From Planctomycetaceae bacterium (GTDB lineage: Bacteria > Planctomycetota > Planctomycetia > Planctomycetales > Planctomycetaceae), in NCBI GenBank assembly GCA_018699955.1, contig JABISG010000131.1, forward strand, positions 1 through 64,000: a stretch of DNA of 64,000 bases, read 5' to 3'. Made by a program: the position numbers and the translations under genes. Shown in pieces: positions 1 through 7,661 of this stretch. Position 1 is the first letter of the stretch, and every line of letters starts with the position of its first letter. The notes beneath the pieces are model-generated. The model made no database searches, was not told the origin of the DNA, and worked only from the letters and a program-made list of their open reading frames with translations.

Positions 1-5
1 GAAGG

Positions 6-24
6 CACTGGCGACACGCCAGTG
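6..24. repeat. Intergenic palindrome, CACTGGCG family (copy 1)
   Basis: CACTGGCG-ACA-CGCCAGTG forms a perfect 8-bp stem with a 3-nt loop. The same hairpin recurs twice at 14438-14489, where the two copies face each other. It lies outside any recognisable gene. The function is unknown; it behaves like a dispersed REP-type palindrome. Confidence 0.7.
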
Positions 25-54
25 GCACCCGTCCTCAGGAAAACATAAGTGCAA

Positions 55-79
55 CCGACATCACCAGTGCATCACGTAG
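55..79 (-). repeat. 25-bp duplicate of the 3' end of the SDR gene at 1559-2368
   Basis: Bases 55-79 match 1553-1577 with a single mismatch. On the minus strand the piece encodes the last residues YVMHW and the stop codon, exactly as in the intact SDR. Upstream the reading frame is unrelated and soon stops, so only the tail of an SDR gene is present. A further 14-bp match (tagcggacgttcgc at 96-109 and 1503-1516) also links the two places, in a different order. This is probably the scar of a duplication or recombination. The rest of bases 1-299 shows no gene. Confidence 0.55.
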
Positions 80-299
80 TCATCCGATGGGCTGTTAGCG
101 GACGTTCGCTGCGATCCGTATGGAGTAGTTGAAGTTCAGTGATGGATTCGCGGTGCCAGGTCATTAGCTGACGTTGTCATTCGCCCGCTGCTCGACGTTT
201 TCCTGCTGACAAGCAGTCTAATCCACCACCGATGAGTTATCATGCAGGGCGTGCGAAAGAGACACGACTCATGTCATTGAGCCACGGAGAGAACCACCG

Positions 300-1382
300 A
301 TGATCCGATTACATTTCCCCCTCATTCTCATCGTTGTCGCGTGCTGCGGTTGCGAATCTCCGAACGACGATTCCAGTGTGAATTCGAAGAGTGCTGATAA
401 CGAAACCAACAAGCTGACCACTACTGCGTCACAAAAAGCCGACACACCAGTCGGAGCCCACAACAAGGAAACCGGAACAGGTCGCAATACCACTCCGTCT
501 GATGACAAAGAGCAATACATTAGCTTCCCGGCAGCAGGAGTCAGGTTGGTCCGTCCCCTTGGTTTTGATGATGCGGAAAGCTTCCATGGGTTCGGGCAGC
601 CGAGCACACAGTCTTCGGTGATGGTGGTGATGATCCCGGGACCGTTTTCGGAGATTGCTGCTGGCTTTACGACTGAACGACTGAAAACACAAGGAATGAC
701 GCTCGTAAGCAAAAGAGATATCGAAATAAACGGAAACACGGGGGTCCTCATGGGCGCTACCCAAACCGCAAACCGAACTGAGTTCGCAAAGTGGATAGTC
801 GCCTTCGGTAACGAGAAAGAAACAAAGATGATCACGGCTACGTTTCCGACAGCGCACAAAGACAAACTATCTGCCCATCTCAAGTCTGTCGTATTGGGGG
901 CCAGGATCGATCAGAGCGCACGACCGGCTCCGGGCGCCGACGTTGGCTTTACGATTGCCGCTTCCGACAAGCTCAAACTGACCCAGGGTGTCGGGAAGTC
1001 GATATTCTACACAAAGGATGGCGTTACTCCGATCAAGTCGCCGGAAGATCCAATGTTCGTCGCGGCCCCATCTCTGTCGAAGGTTCCAATCCTGGACCCG
1101 CAACGTTTTGCAGTCCGACGGATTTACCAAATAACACCAAACACGAAAATCAGTTCGATTATCGCCAACAACGCAATTACAATCGACGGACTCGATGGCT
1201 ATGAAATTGAAGCTGAAGCGGAAGATGCCAAAACAGGAACTCCGCTTGTCGTGTATCAAGTCATGCTGTTCGACGAAGGCGCATACCTTTTGATGGTGGG
1301 GATCGTCGGAGCAAAAGTTAGTGCTGAATACCTACCTGAATTCAAATCGATGGCTCGTAGCTTGACCCGCAAACAAAAGTAA
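300..1382 (+). CDS. Putative lipoprotein of unknown function
   Basis: Encodes 360 residues. The start ATG follows a GGAGAG ribosome-binding site about 10 bases upstream. The N-terminus is a short basic-hydrophobic signal ending in Cys-rich VVACCGC, consistent with a lipoprotein signal peptidase II site, followed by a polar Ser/Thr/Asn/Lys-rich linker to about residue 70. The rest (about 75-360) is a globular extracytoplasmic region with no motif I recognise. It is probably anchored to a membrane facing the periplasm. Nothing downstream on the same strand is close enough to form an operon. The lipoprotein call is good; the function is open. Confidence 0.75.
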   Translation: MIRLHFPLILIVVACCGCESPNDDSSVNSKSADNETNKLTTTASQKADTPVGAHNKETGTGRNTTPSDDKEQYISFPAAGVRLVRPLGFDDAESFHGFGQPSTQSSVMVVMIPGPFSEIAAGFTTERLKTQGMTLVSKRDIEINGNTGVLMGATQTANRTEFAKWIVAFGNEKETKMITATFPTAHKDKLSAHLKSVVLGARIDQSARPAPGADVGFTIAASDKLKLTQGVGKSIFYTKDGVTPIKSPEDPMFVAAPSLSKVPILDPQRFAVRRIYQITPNTKISSIIANNAITIDGLDGYEIEAEAEDAKTGTPLVVYQVMLFDEGAYLLMVGIVGAKVSAEYLPEFKSMARSLTRKQK

Positions 1383-1558
1383 TACTTGGCATGACTCGAA
1401 CGTCATGGCCGCGCTACCGTGGCGCCAGTGCGCTGTCGCCCTCCAACTTCCGCTAATACAGCAGTAGCGCGCATTCACTTCCGAAATTGCGATAACTTTT
1501 GATAGCGGACGTTCGCCAGCAGTCGTCGCGTGGTGGTTTGGCTGGCTGCCCGCCGACA

Positions 1559-2368
1559 TCACCAATGCATCACGTAGCCGCCATCGACGTTGACCGTTTG
1601 GCCGGTGACGTGGGCGGCTCTCTCTGACGAGAGAAACAGGGCCATGTCGGCGATGTCGGCCGGTTCCTGCCATTTGCCTAACGGGACAATGCTGCCGATT
1701 TTTTCTTTGGCCCAGTCTTCGTAGCTGAGGCGATCTCCCGGCGGTTGCCGGTCGTGCCACGATTGCCAGACGTTCTTGTTCAACGGCGTCTTGACCATGC
1801 CGGGACATAGCGAATTGACGCGAATGCCGTGCGCCGCCAGGTCCTTCGCCATGCACTGGGCGAAATTGATGTTGGCTGCCTTGGAGGCACTGTAGGGCGG
1901 ATCGGTCGGCGAGCCAATCTGTCCGGCGACCGAGGCGACGAAGACCATCGTCCCCGCTTTCCGCTCGATCATGCCGGGCGAAACTGCATGCGCGACGTGC
2001 ACCATACCCATCACATTCACATCGAGCACCCGCCGCCAGTCGGCCGGTTCGAGATTGAGAAACGGAAAGCCAAACTTTCCCGATCCCATCGCCGCCGAAT
2101 GCACCAAATGTTGCACCGATCCCAGTTGCCGTTCGGTCTCACTCAGTGCATCCCGCACCGACTGCTCGTCGCCGACATCAACAGTCAGCCCAATCACCCG
2201 GCGTCCGGCACTTCCAGCAATCTCACCGGCAACATCCACAACATTCGCCGCCAGATCCCACAGCGCGACATTGGCCCCTTCCGCAGCAAACGCCTCGGCC
2301 GTTGCGCGCCCAATCCCGCTTGCGCCACCGGTGATAACGGCGACGTGATTGTTGAGATTCAGTTCCAT
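1559..2368 (-). CDS. SDR family NAD(P)-dependent oxidoreductase
   Basis: Encodes 269 residues, the normal length for a classical short-chain dehydrogenase/reductase. The N-terminal Rossmann motif reads TGGASGIG. The catalytic set is visible as a Ser in FVASVAGQ and YSASK, and the C-terminal half has the VNSLCPGMVKTPL and NVDGGY signatures. I place the start at the Met of MELNLNN, where homology begins; the frame stays open upstream through a REP element but gives unrelated residues. It would oxidise an alcohol or reduce a carbonyl with NAD(P)(H). The substrate is unknown. It may belong with the acyl-activating enzyme, aldehyde dehydrogenase and second SDR at 3577-7341, all on the same strand. 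Its last 25 bp are duplicated near base 60. Confidence 0.88.
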   Translation of the reverse strand: MELNLNNHVAVITGGASGIGRATAEAFAAEGANVALWDLAANVVDVAGEIAGSAGRRVIGLTVDVGDEQSVRDALSETERQLGSVQHLVHSAAMGSGKFGFPFLNLEPADWRRVLDVNVMGMVHVAHAVSPGMIERKAGTMVFVASVAGQIGSPTDPPYSASKAANINFAQCMAKDLAAHGIRVNSLCPGMVKTPLNKNVWQSWHDRQPPGDRLSYEDWAKEKIGSIVPLGKWQEPADIADMALFLSSERAAHVTGQTVNVDGGYVMHW

Positions 2369-2386
2369 AAGTTCGTACCCATTAAC

Positions 2387-2474
2387 AACTCGTTCCCAAG
2401 CTCCAACTTGGGAACGCACTCCCCCGAAGCTCCGCTTCGGTCGGTGTCGCATCCGCATTCCCAATTACCAACAC
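2387..2474 (+). repeat. REP element copy 1 (88 bp, double hairpin)
   Basis: Starts AACTCGTTCCCAAGCT; the arms TTCCCAAG and CTTGGGAA form the first stem and CCGAAGC and GCTTCGG the second. It continues in a less conserved tail to TACCAACAC. Copy 2 at 2832-2919 has the same length, order and end sequence. The right part overlaps the region just downstream of the small membrane protein gene at 2483-2800. Confidence 0.85.
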
Positions 2475-2482
2475 ACCCGGTT

Positions 2483-2800
2483 CTATTTCGATGCAACCGG
2501 CCGCCGAACAATCACGCCCACAACAATAAGCACGATCCCAATCAGCGCGAGAGAAAATCCGGCGAACGTATAAAACAGCGATGCGCCGATCCCCTCTGCC
2601 AATTCGTCCGGCCGTGGTTGCGTCGGAGATGTCGCGATCGACTCGAACGATGAAATCATTCCCAAGATAGTCACCGCCAGACCGACAACCGGCATCGTCA
2701 GCAGTCCGGCGCCCAACCCAATCAACCACCAATTGACACGGGTTGCAAGCGGCTGTCCTGGTTCACCGTCGATGTTGTCGTGCGAATCATTCACGTCCAT
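2483..2800 (-). CDS. Small two-helix membrane protein
   Basis: Encodes 105 residues. The polar N-terminus (MDVNDSHDN) is followed by a hydrophobic segment at about residues 22-43, a short polar loop rich in Ser/Thr/Pro with AEGIGASL, and a second hydrophobic segment at about 73-97 ending VIVRRPVASK. The pattern of helix, FESIA-type loop, ALAEGI-like stretch, helix resembles the core of small MotA/TolQ/ExbB-like planctomycete proteins, but this is only a resemblance. The start is set at the ATG at 2800 because the frame upstream runs through a REP element. Both ends of the gene lie next to REP copies. Function unknown. Confidence 0.6.
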   Translation of the reverse strand: MDVNDSHDNIDGEPGQPLATRVNWWLIGLGAGLLTMPVVGLAVTILGMISSFESIATSPTQPRPDELAEGIGASLFYTFAGFSLALIGIVLIVVGVIVRRPVASK

Positions 2801-2831
2801 GTCAGGGTTCCCACAATCCTTGAGACATTCC

Positions 2832-2919
2832 AACTCGTTCCCAAGCTCCAGCTTGGGAACGCACTCCCCCGAAGCTGCGCTTCGGTCACTGTAGCTTCGG
2901 CATTCGACAATACCAACAC
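2832..2919 (+). repeat. REP element copy 2 (88 bp, double hairpin)
   Basis: Same orientation and length as copy 1: AACTCGTTCCCAAGCT, then CTTGGGAACGCACTCCCCC, then the CCGAAGC/GCTTCGG stem, then a tail ending TACCAACAC. It ends 37 bases before the start codon of the RAYT transposase gene. Confidence 0.88.
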
Positions 2920-2956
2920 GCTTCCCCAAAGCCTCACACCACGACATACTATACCA

Positions 2957-3493
2957 ATGACACGCTCTCGCGACAAAATCTACGAGAACGAATTCCCATA
3001 CTTCATGACTTGCACCATCGTCGGCTGGCTGCCTGTTTTTATCCGCCCCGAAGCTGTGGAGATCATCTTCGATTCATGGCGGCACCTGCAGCAGGAACGC
3101 GAATTCCGACTATTCGGTTACGTTATCCTCGAAAACCATCTGCACCTGATCGCGTCGGCTCCCGAACTAACCAATGTCATGCAGAGCTTCAAGTCGTTCA
3201 CCGCCCGACGGATACTCGACCTGCTGAAACGTCGCGCCGCCATCGTTCTGTTAAGGCAACTGCGGGCAAACAAACTGCGGCACAAGACCGACAGCGAATT
3301 TCAAGTTTGGCAGGAAGGCAATCACCCGCAGCAGATTCAGGATGACGAAATGATGTGGCAGAAGATCGAATACATGCACAACAATCCTGTCGCCCGGGGA
3401 TACGTCGATGATCCGCTACACTGGTGTCGTTCGAGTGCGCGGAATTACGCCTCGCAGCCGGGGCTGATTGATGTGGTGACCGATTGGCGGTGA
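2957..3493 (+). CDS. REP-associated tyrosine transposase (RAYT, Y1_Tnp / IS200-like fold)
   Basis: Encodes 178 residues. The HUH-type metal motif is visible as HLHLIAS at 61-67, preceded by FGYVILENH. The C-terminal signature KIEYMHNNPVARGYV (136-150), with candidate nucleophile Tyr139, is typical of RAYTs, which are single-copy, non-self-mobile relatives of IS200/IS605 transposases. They bind and cleave REP hairpins. Here REP copy 2 ends just before the gene and REP copy 3, inverted, begins 8 bases after its stop. The start ATG gives the usual RAYT N-terminus (IYENEFPYFMTCTIVGW); the longer open frame upstream simply reads through the REP. No clear Shine-Dalgarno is present. It sits on the opposite strand between genes of a minus-strand cluster. 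Confidence 0.9.
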   Translation: MTRSRDKIYENEFPYFMTCTIVGWLPVFIRPEAVEIIFDSWRHLQQEREFRLFGYVILENHLHLIASAPELTNVMQSFKSFTARRILDLLKRRAAIVLLRQLRANKLRHKTDSEFQVWQEGNHPQQIQDDEMMWQKIEYMHNNPVARGYVDDPLHWCRSSARNYASQPGLIDVVTDWR

Positions 3494-3500
3494 AGCGATC

Positions 3501-3556
3501 GTCCGAAGCGGAGCTTCGGGGTGGTGCGTTCCCAAGCCGGAGCTTGGGAACGAGTT
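3501..3556 (-). repeat. REP element copy 3 (inverted relative to copies 1 and 2)
   Basis: Reads as the reverse complement of the double hairpin: the CCGAAGC/GCTTCGG stem first, then TTCCCAAG and CTTGGGAA, ending CGAGTT. It lies between the RAYT stop codon and the end of the convergent aldehyde dehydrogenase gene. The tail seen in copies 1 and 2 is absent. Confidence 0.85.
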
Positions 3557-3576
3557 TCTCTGGCCGAACGACTTCC

Positions 3577-5025
3577 TTAATGCGCTGGCGGAGGGCAGTT
3601 CTGGAAGGCGCGGTTGCGGAACAGGAAGTCGATGATGTTGCCTTCGTGCGGTTGCAACCAGTTCAGTTGAATCGTTTTCACCTCGCCGATGTTCAAGCGG
3701 TCGATGTTGGTGGCATCGATCAATTCGCGGCCGAACTTTTCGTCGTCGGTGATACAACTACCAACCAGCGTGTAGCCGGCCTTTTTGATGAACTGATCCT
3801 GCGGGCAATCGACGACGGAAACGAATGGGAACATGAATTCGGTGTTCGCCATCGTGTCGTCCGGATCGGTGACGTGCAGCACGGTCGGCCGCAGGAAGTC
3901 GCAGCGTTCGTTTTCGATGAGCCGTTCGCCGTCGCGGTATTTTGCGGTCACTTCGGTGACGGCTGACGACTTGCAACCTTCGTCGATCTGAGAACTCATC
4001 GCTTTGGCTGCACCGGGAACGGTGAAGGCCGCCAGTCCCGATTCCGGATCGTCCATCGGTTTCGGTCCCAAAGGACCAAGCCGTTGCGCGAGGGCGTCGG
4101 CGATTTCGGCCCCGTGACGCGAGACCCAGATGCCCGAACAACTAATGCAACTACGGCCACTGTTGACGTAGACACTGTCGGCCATCAGGTCGATGTATTT
4201 CTCCCAATCATCGACTTTGTCGTCGCCGAGTACAATTTTCGAGAAACCGGGACCGTGTGCGGAGACTTTCGGGTTGCCGCGATACCGATCGATCGTCGCC
4301 AGGCCACCGAAGATGACCGAGCGTTCGCAGGTTTCCAGCACAGCCCCGCCCAATTCGGCTCCCTTTGCGGTGCCTCCGGGATAGATGGAGAATGCCTCGC
4401 GAGGAATGCCGGCGCCGGCGAACGCTTCGTACATGCGGTACGGCGTCCACGGTTCCTGCGGACCGGGCTTCAGCACCAAACCAATTTGCAGCGGAATGAC
4501 CGGCAGCCACAGCGTGTGAACGCCGGGGCTGTTGGAAGGCAGCACCCAGCCGGCGGCATTGCAGTTGGCCTGATAGCTGACCATTACGCCGCGGTCTTCC
4601 ATGCCGTAACCGTTGCTGAAAATATCGTACGGCAAGCCGCGGGTCAGCGAGTCGAGGATGTCGCTCATGTGCTCCAGCACAAAGGCGTTCTTCGACATGT
4701 TGAGCCGACACATGTGTTCGGGCAGTCCGGTGGTGGCCGACTGCATGCGGCAGAAATCGTCGGGCGTTTGCGTGCCGTTGCCTAAGGGCAGTTCGGCATC
4801 GACATACAACTTGGCCGCCACTTTGCATTTCTCAACGAGTTCTTCGATGGAGAACTGCCGGAGAATTTCGCGGGCCTTTTTGGCCTTTCGCATATCCATC
4901 TTGATGATGCCGCCGTTGGCCTCATGGACCTGCGCGAGCGTCTCACCCGTCTCGAAATGGACGACGTCCATCTTGTCCATGGATTCGTAAGGCTTGCCCC
5001 AGCGAACGACGGGAATTTCTAGCAT
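3577..5025 (-). CDS. Aldehyde dehydrogenase-family protein, probable acyl-enzyme reductase (LuxC-like role)
   Basis: Encodes 482 residues with the ALDH fold. The nucleotide-binding and substrate region VLPSNSPGVHTLWLPV (161-176) and VLKPGPQEPW are clear, and the catalytic Cys is Cys293 in NSGRSCISC. The conserved general-base Glu of hydrolytic ALDHs, normally in ELGGK, is absent: the equivalent stretch reads SAHGPGFSK. Loss of this Glu is known in CoA-acylating ALDHs and other enzymes that reduce activated acyl groups instead of oxidising aldehydes. The gene lies 153 bp downstream of the LuxE/PaaK-like gene on the same strand, which supports a joint acid-to-aldehyde reduction. An ordinary aldehyde oxidation role cannot be excluded. 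The start is an ATG preceded by AGAGGACAAAC. Confidence 0.8.
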   Translation of the reverse strand: MLEIPVVRWGKPYESMDKMDVVHFETGETLAQVHEANGGIIKMDMRKAKKAREILRQFSIEELVEKCKVAAKLYVDAELPLGNGTQTPDDFCRMQSATTGLPEHMCRLNMSKNAFVLEHMSDILDSLTRGLPYDIFSNGYGMEDRGVMVSYQANCNAAGWVLPSNSPGVHTLWLPVIPLQIGLVLKPGPQEPWTPYRMYEAFAGAGIPREAFSIYPGGTAKGAELGGAVLETCERSVIFGGLATIDRYRGNPKVSAHGPGFSKIVLGDDKVDDWEKYIDLMADSVYVNSGRSCISCSGIWVSRHGAEIADALAQRLGPLGPKPMDDPESGLAAFTVPGAAKAMSSQIDEGCKSSAVTEVTAKYRDGERLIENERCDFLRPTVLHVTDPDDTMANTEFMFPFVSVVDCPQDQFIKKAGYTLVGSCITDDEKFGRELIDATNIDRLNIGEVKTIQLNWLQPHEGNIIDFLFRNRAFQNCPPPAH

Positions 5026-5047
5026 TGTGTTTGTCCTCTCAGAAGTT

Positions 5048-5170
5048 TTGACGCAAAGGCGCTAAGGTGCAAAGTTTCGCAAAGGAAAAGAAGACAAATG
5101 TTATCGACACCACAACGAAAGGGTTTCACCCCTTTGCGTTTCTCTGCGTTCTTTGCATCTTTGCGTTAAG
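5048..5170. repeat. Inverted CGCAAAG-type repeat between the two enzyme genes
   Basis: The left arm (about 5050-5085) is built from ACGCAAAGG, GTGCAAAG and CGCAAAGG units. The right arm (about 5131-5168) is an imperfect reverse complement (CCTTTGCGTT, CTTTGCATC, TTTGCGTTAAG). Such CGCAAAG blocks are dispersed repeats in many bacteria. They lie within the intergenic space of a likely operon and could form a long hairpin in the mRNA. Confidence 0.6.
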
Positions 5171-5178
5171 ACCGAATT

Positions 5179-6279
5179 TCAATAGACGCCAACCGTGGTT
5201 GCCTGGGCGATTTCGTGGAAGGGGCGGGTGCCGCTGACGCCGTCCCAGGGGTATTTTTCGTGGGGCTGTTCGCGTTCGCCTTCGTCACGTTCCATGAAGC
5301 CGGGAATGAACAGTTCGTGCGTCAGCGTGTAGAGTTTCACGCGGCCGGTTTCGCCGTAGCCGACTCGCTTGCTGTAGTCGTCGAATTCGACCACTTCGAC
5401 CACCGCACGCGGCTGCGGGGCGTGGTAGGTGATCTTGTAATCGTCGGCCGGATCGAACGGTTTGCCACAGGCCAGACCCATCAGCGTGTTGCCGTAGGTC
5501 GGTGTGATGTAAACGTTCGGGCCGAGTAATTCTTCCTTGCAGAAACGGTACCACTGCGGGGTGAACTCGGTTCCGCCGGCGAAGATGCCGGTGATGCCCG
5601 CTTCCTCGACGCTCGAACCCTCGTCGATCAATCGCAGTGCGAGCGCTTCGAGCAACTTGGGCGTGGCGAACATGCCTTTGATGTTGTGACCGCCTGAGAG
5701 CAGGCTCATTGCCTGATCGATGACGTGGGCGCTGTATTCTTTCACTTCGTCGATCTTGCCCCGTTTGAGCAGCTTGACGACCCAACGCGGATCGAGATCG
5801 ACGCAGAAGCAGATGCCGCCGCGATGTTGGCACAGGTGTTCGACGGCCAACCGCAAACGACGCGGACCGGACGGTCCCAACATCAGCCAGTTGGAGCCGC
5901 GTGGAAACGATTCGTCCGGCAGCGTTTCGCTGAACATTTCGTAGTCGATACGAAAGTCATCGACAACGCAACGGCTCTTGGGAAGCCCGGTCGTACCCCC
6001 GGTCTCGAATACGTACTTTGCCTTGCCGTGCGACTTCTTGGGCAGGAACCGCTGGACCGGCCCGCCACGCAGCGAATCGTCTTCAAACAGCGGAAACTTT
6101 TTCAGGTCGTCGAAGCAATTGATATCCTTGAGCGGATCGAAATCGAGCGATTTGGCTTGCTCCAGCCAATAGGGAGCACCGTCTTCCGGATGAAAGTGCA
6201 ATTGCACGATTTCAACCGTCTGCTCATCCAGTTTTTTCTGTGCGTCTGCGACAAGGGCATCGAGGTTGTTTTCGCTCAC
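5179..6279 (-). CDS. LuxE/PaaK-family acyl-activating (adenylating) enzyme
   Basis: Encodes 366 residues, the length of LuxE (acyl-protein synthetase) and shorter than most phenylacetate-CoA ligases. The AMP-binding P-loop ETGGTTGLPK is at 92-101; GIFAGGTEFTP and TPTYGNTLMG mark the adenylate-binding core. It should adenylate a carboxylic acid and pass the acyl group to a thiol. In LuxE the acceptor is a Cys near the C-terminus; none is visible here (the tail ends AQATTVGVY), so CoA or the partner ALDH may be the acceptor. The start is GTG, preceded by GAAGAGAGAC. It is followed by the ALDH gene and preceded by a second SDR gene, all on the minus strand. The natural acid is unknown. Confidence 0.8.
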   Translation of the reverse strand: MSENNLDALVADAQKKLDEQTVEIVQLHFHPEDGAPYWLEQAKSLDFDPLKDINCFDDLKKFPLFEDDSLRGGPVQRFLPKKSHGKAKYVFETGGTTGLPKSRCVVDDFRIDYEMFSETLPDESFPRGSNWLMLGPSGPRRLRLAVEHLCQHRGGICFCVDLDPRWVVKLLKRGKIDEVKEYSAHVIDQAMSLLSGGHNIKGMFATPKLLEALALRLIDEGSSVEEAGITGIFAGGTEFTPQWYRFCKEELLGPNVYITPTYGNTLMGLACGKPFDPADDYKITYHAPQPRAVVEVVEFDDYSKRVGYGETGRVKLYTLTHELFIPGFMERDEGEREQPHEKYPWDGVSGTRPFHEIAQATTVGVY

Positions 6280-6290
6280 GGTCTGTCTCT

Positions 6291-6370
6291 CTTCACGAGT
6301 TAACTAAACTGGCTTCACAAGGTAACCAAACTGGGATCACAAGGTGACTGACTGGCGGCTTCACGAGGTC
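6291..6370. repeat. Four imperfect ~22-bp direct repeats upstream of the LuxE/PaaK-like gene
   Basis: Units start CTTCACGAG, CTTCACAAGG, GATCACAAGG and CTTCACGAGG at 6291, 6313, 6335 and 6359; units 1 and 2 end AAACTGG and unit 3 ends GACTGG. The period is 22-24 bp. They sit immediately upstream of the GTG start on the minus strand, where a leader or operator would be. The rest of 6280-6573 shows no gene. Confidence 0.5.
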
Positions 6371-6573
6371 ATTGCGATAACGGGGCCGCCATGGCAGAGC
6401 GTCTGAGGCAGGACAAAAAAAGGCGGGGCTTCAAGGCCGGCGAACCGAAACTTGCCGATGCATCCATATTAGGGAATCGCCCCCAATTTGCAACGAATGC
6501 GACCGTTTGAATGCTTTTGACGCTTGCGGTTTAGCGGCCAGCCAAGAGAAACCGGGTTTCTGGTTTGCGAGCA

Positions 6574-7341
6574 TCAATAATCGAGGCTCGCACCACCTTC
6601 GGCCTCAATCGCCTGTCCGGTGACAAACGCCGAGTCGTCGGTTGCGAGGAATAGGGCAATCCGCGCGATTTCTTCCGCCGTTCCCATTCGCTTCGAGAGT
6701 TGCAGGTTGGCCACCCGCTGCAATGCCGATTCCGGATCGTCGAGTGTTGCCGCCCAGTCGCGCATCAGCGGAGTATCGATGTTGCCCGGAAGAATCGCAT
6801 TCACGCGAACTCCGTCCCGGCCCAACTCGACAGCCAACGCCTTCGTCAAACCGATTTGGGCCGCCTTGGTGCCGCAATATCCCGCGGCCATATCCTGGCC
6901 GAGAATCGCCACCATCGAGGCAATGTTGACGATGGTTCCCTTGGTCTTTCGCAAATGCGGTACTGCGAACTTCGAGCCGGCGAACGTGGAGACATAGTTC
7001 AAGTCCAACAGCCCGCGCAGTTCTTCGACGCTGGTGTCGTCGATGCTCGTCGCCGGTGGATGCCAACCCGCATTGTTGATAATGCAGTCGAGTCGGCCGA
7101 ATTCCTGCACCGTTTGTTCGATCGCTTGCAGCAATTGTTCCGGCTGCGAAACATCGCAGCGAATAAACACCGCCCGACCCGGCCCTTGCGAATTCAATTC
7201 GGCCGCCAACGCTTCGCCCGCTTCAACACCACGCGCCAGAATTGCGACCAACCCACCCTCTGCGCAAAACAGCCGCGAACATCCGCCGCCAATGCCCTTA
7301 CTCCCGCCAGTGACTATGACCGCTCGCCCCTCAAAACGCAT
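6574..7341 (-). CDS. SDR family NAD(P)-dependent oxidoreductase
   Basis: Encodes 255 residues. The cofactor motif TGGSKGIG is at 11-18, IINNAG at about 87-92, the catalytic Ser in NIASMVA, and YCGTK supplies Tyr and Lys. The C-terminal VNAILPGNIDTPL and GQAIEAEGG stretches are typical of classical SDRs. The ATG is preceded by a strong GGGGAGAG ribosome-binding site. It is the first gene of the minus-strand set SDR, LuxE/PaaK-like, ALDH; a 294-bp gap with direct repeats separates it from the next gene, so it may have its own transcript. A likely job is reducing an aldehyde to an alcohol, or the reverse; the substrate is not known. Confidence 0.88.
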   Translation of the reverse strand: MRFEGRAVIVTGGSKGIGGGCSRLFCAEGGLVAILARGVEAGEALAAELNSQGPGRAVFIRCDVSQPEQLLQAIEQTVQEFGRLDCIINNAGWHPPATSIDDTSVEELRGLLDLNYVSTFAGSKFAVPHLRKTKGTIVNIASMVAILGQDMAAGYCGTKAAQIGLTKALAVELGRDGVRVNAILPGNIDTPLMRDWAATLDDPESALQRVANLQLSKRMGTAEEIARIALFLATDDSAFVTGQAIEAEGGASLDY

Positions 7342-7661
7342 CGTCTCTCCCCTTCAATTGAAAACCGGCCTTCGTTTGAAAACTGAGCCCAAGCCTGATG
7401 ACAACCAGCATACTCGGGCAGCGTGAATCTTCAAACGACGGGGGGAGGCTGTTGCGTCAACCCGACCAATTTCCGGTCGGTGTCACACGGCGATTGAACG
7501 ACACGCCCGTTTCGCGACCGGGCAACGCCCCGCGAGCCGGGTGCGACGGTCACACACCCGAAGCGATGACTCACGAAACAGAAAAGGGAACCACGGATTT
7601 CACGGCTTGGCACGGATGAAACGGCCACGGCGGCACGCTGAAAGTCGCGCAGACTTTCGAA
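7342..7661. other. 320-bp intergenic region without a recognisable gene
   Basis: Divided between the upstream region of the SDR gene and the downstream region of the small membrane protein. It contains a stretch near 7588-7622 (ACCACGGATTTCACGG, then GGCACGGATGAAACGG) resembling short dispersed repeats seen between genes of many bacteria. No convincing ORF, RNA gene or terminator is seen. Confidence 0.5.

Noticed and set aside
1829-2653. Long plus-strand open frame (274 codons) over the SDR gene
   Set aside because: It is the antisense shadow of the SDR gene and the intergenic REP; its translation is Arg/His/Pro rich and has no domain.
2957-3493. Complete IS200/IS605 insertion sequence
   Set aside because: There is no tnpB, and the flanking repeats are REP-type double hairpins rather than IS ends, so the RAYT interpretation fits better.
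3577-6279. A bioluminescence (lux) operon
   Set aside because: Only LuxC- and LuxE-like activities are suggested. No luciferase luxA/luxB, luxD or luxG gene is present, so no light-producing role is claimed.
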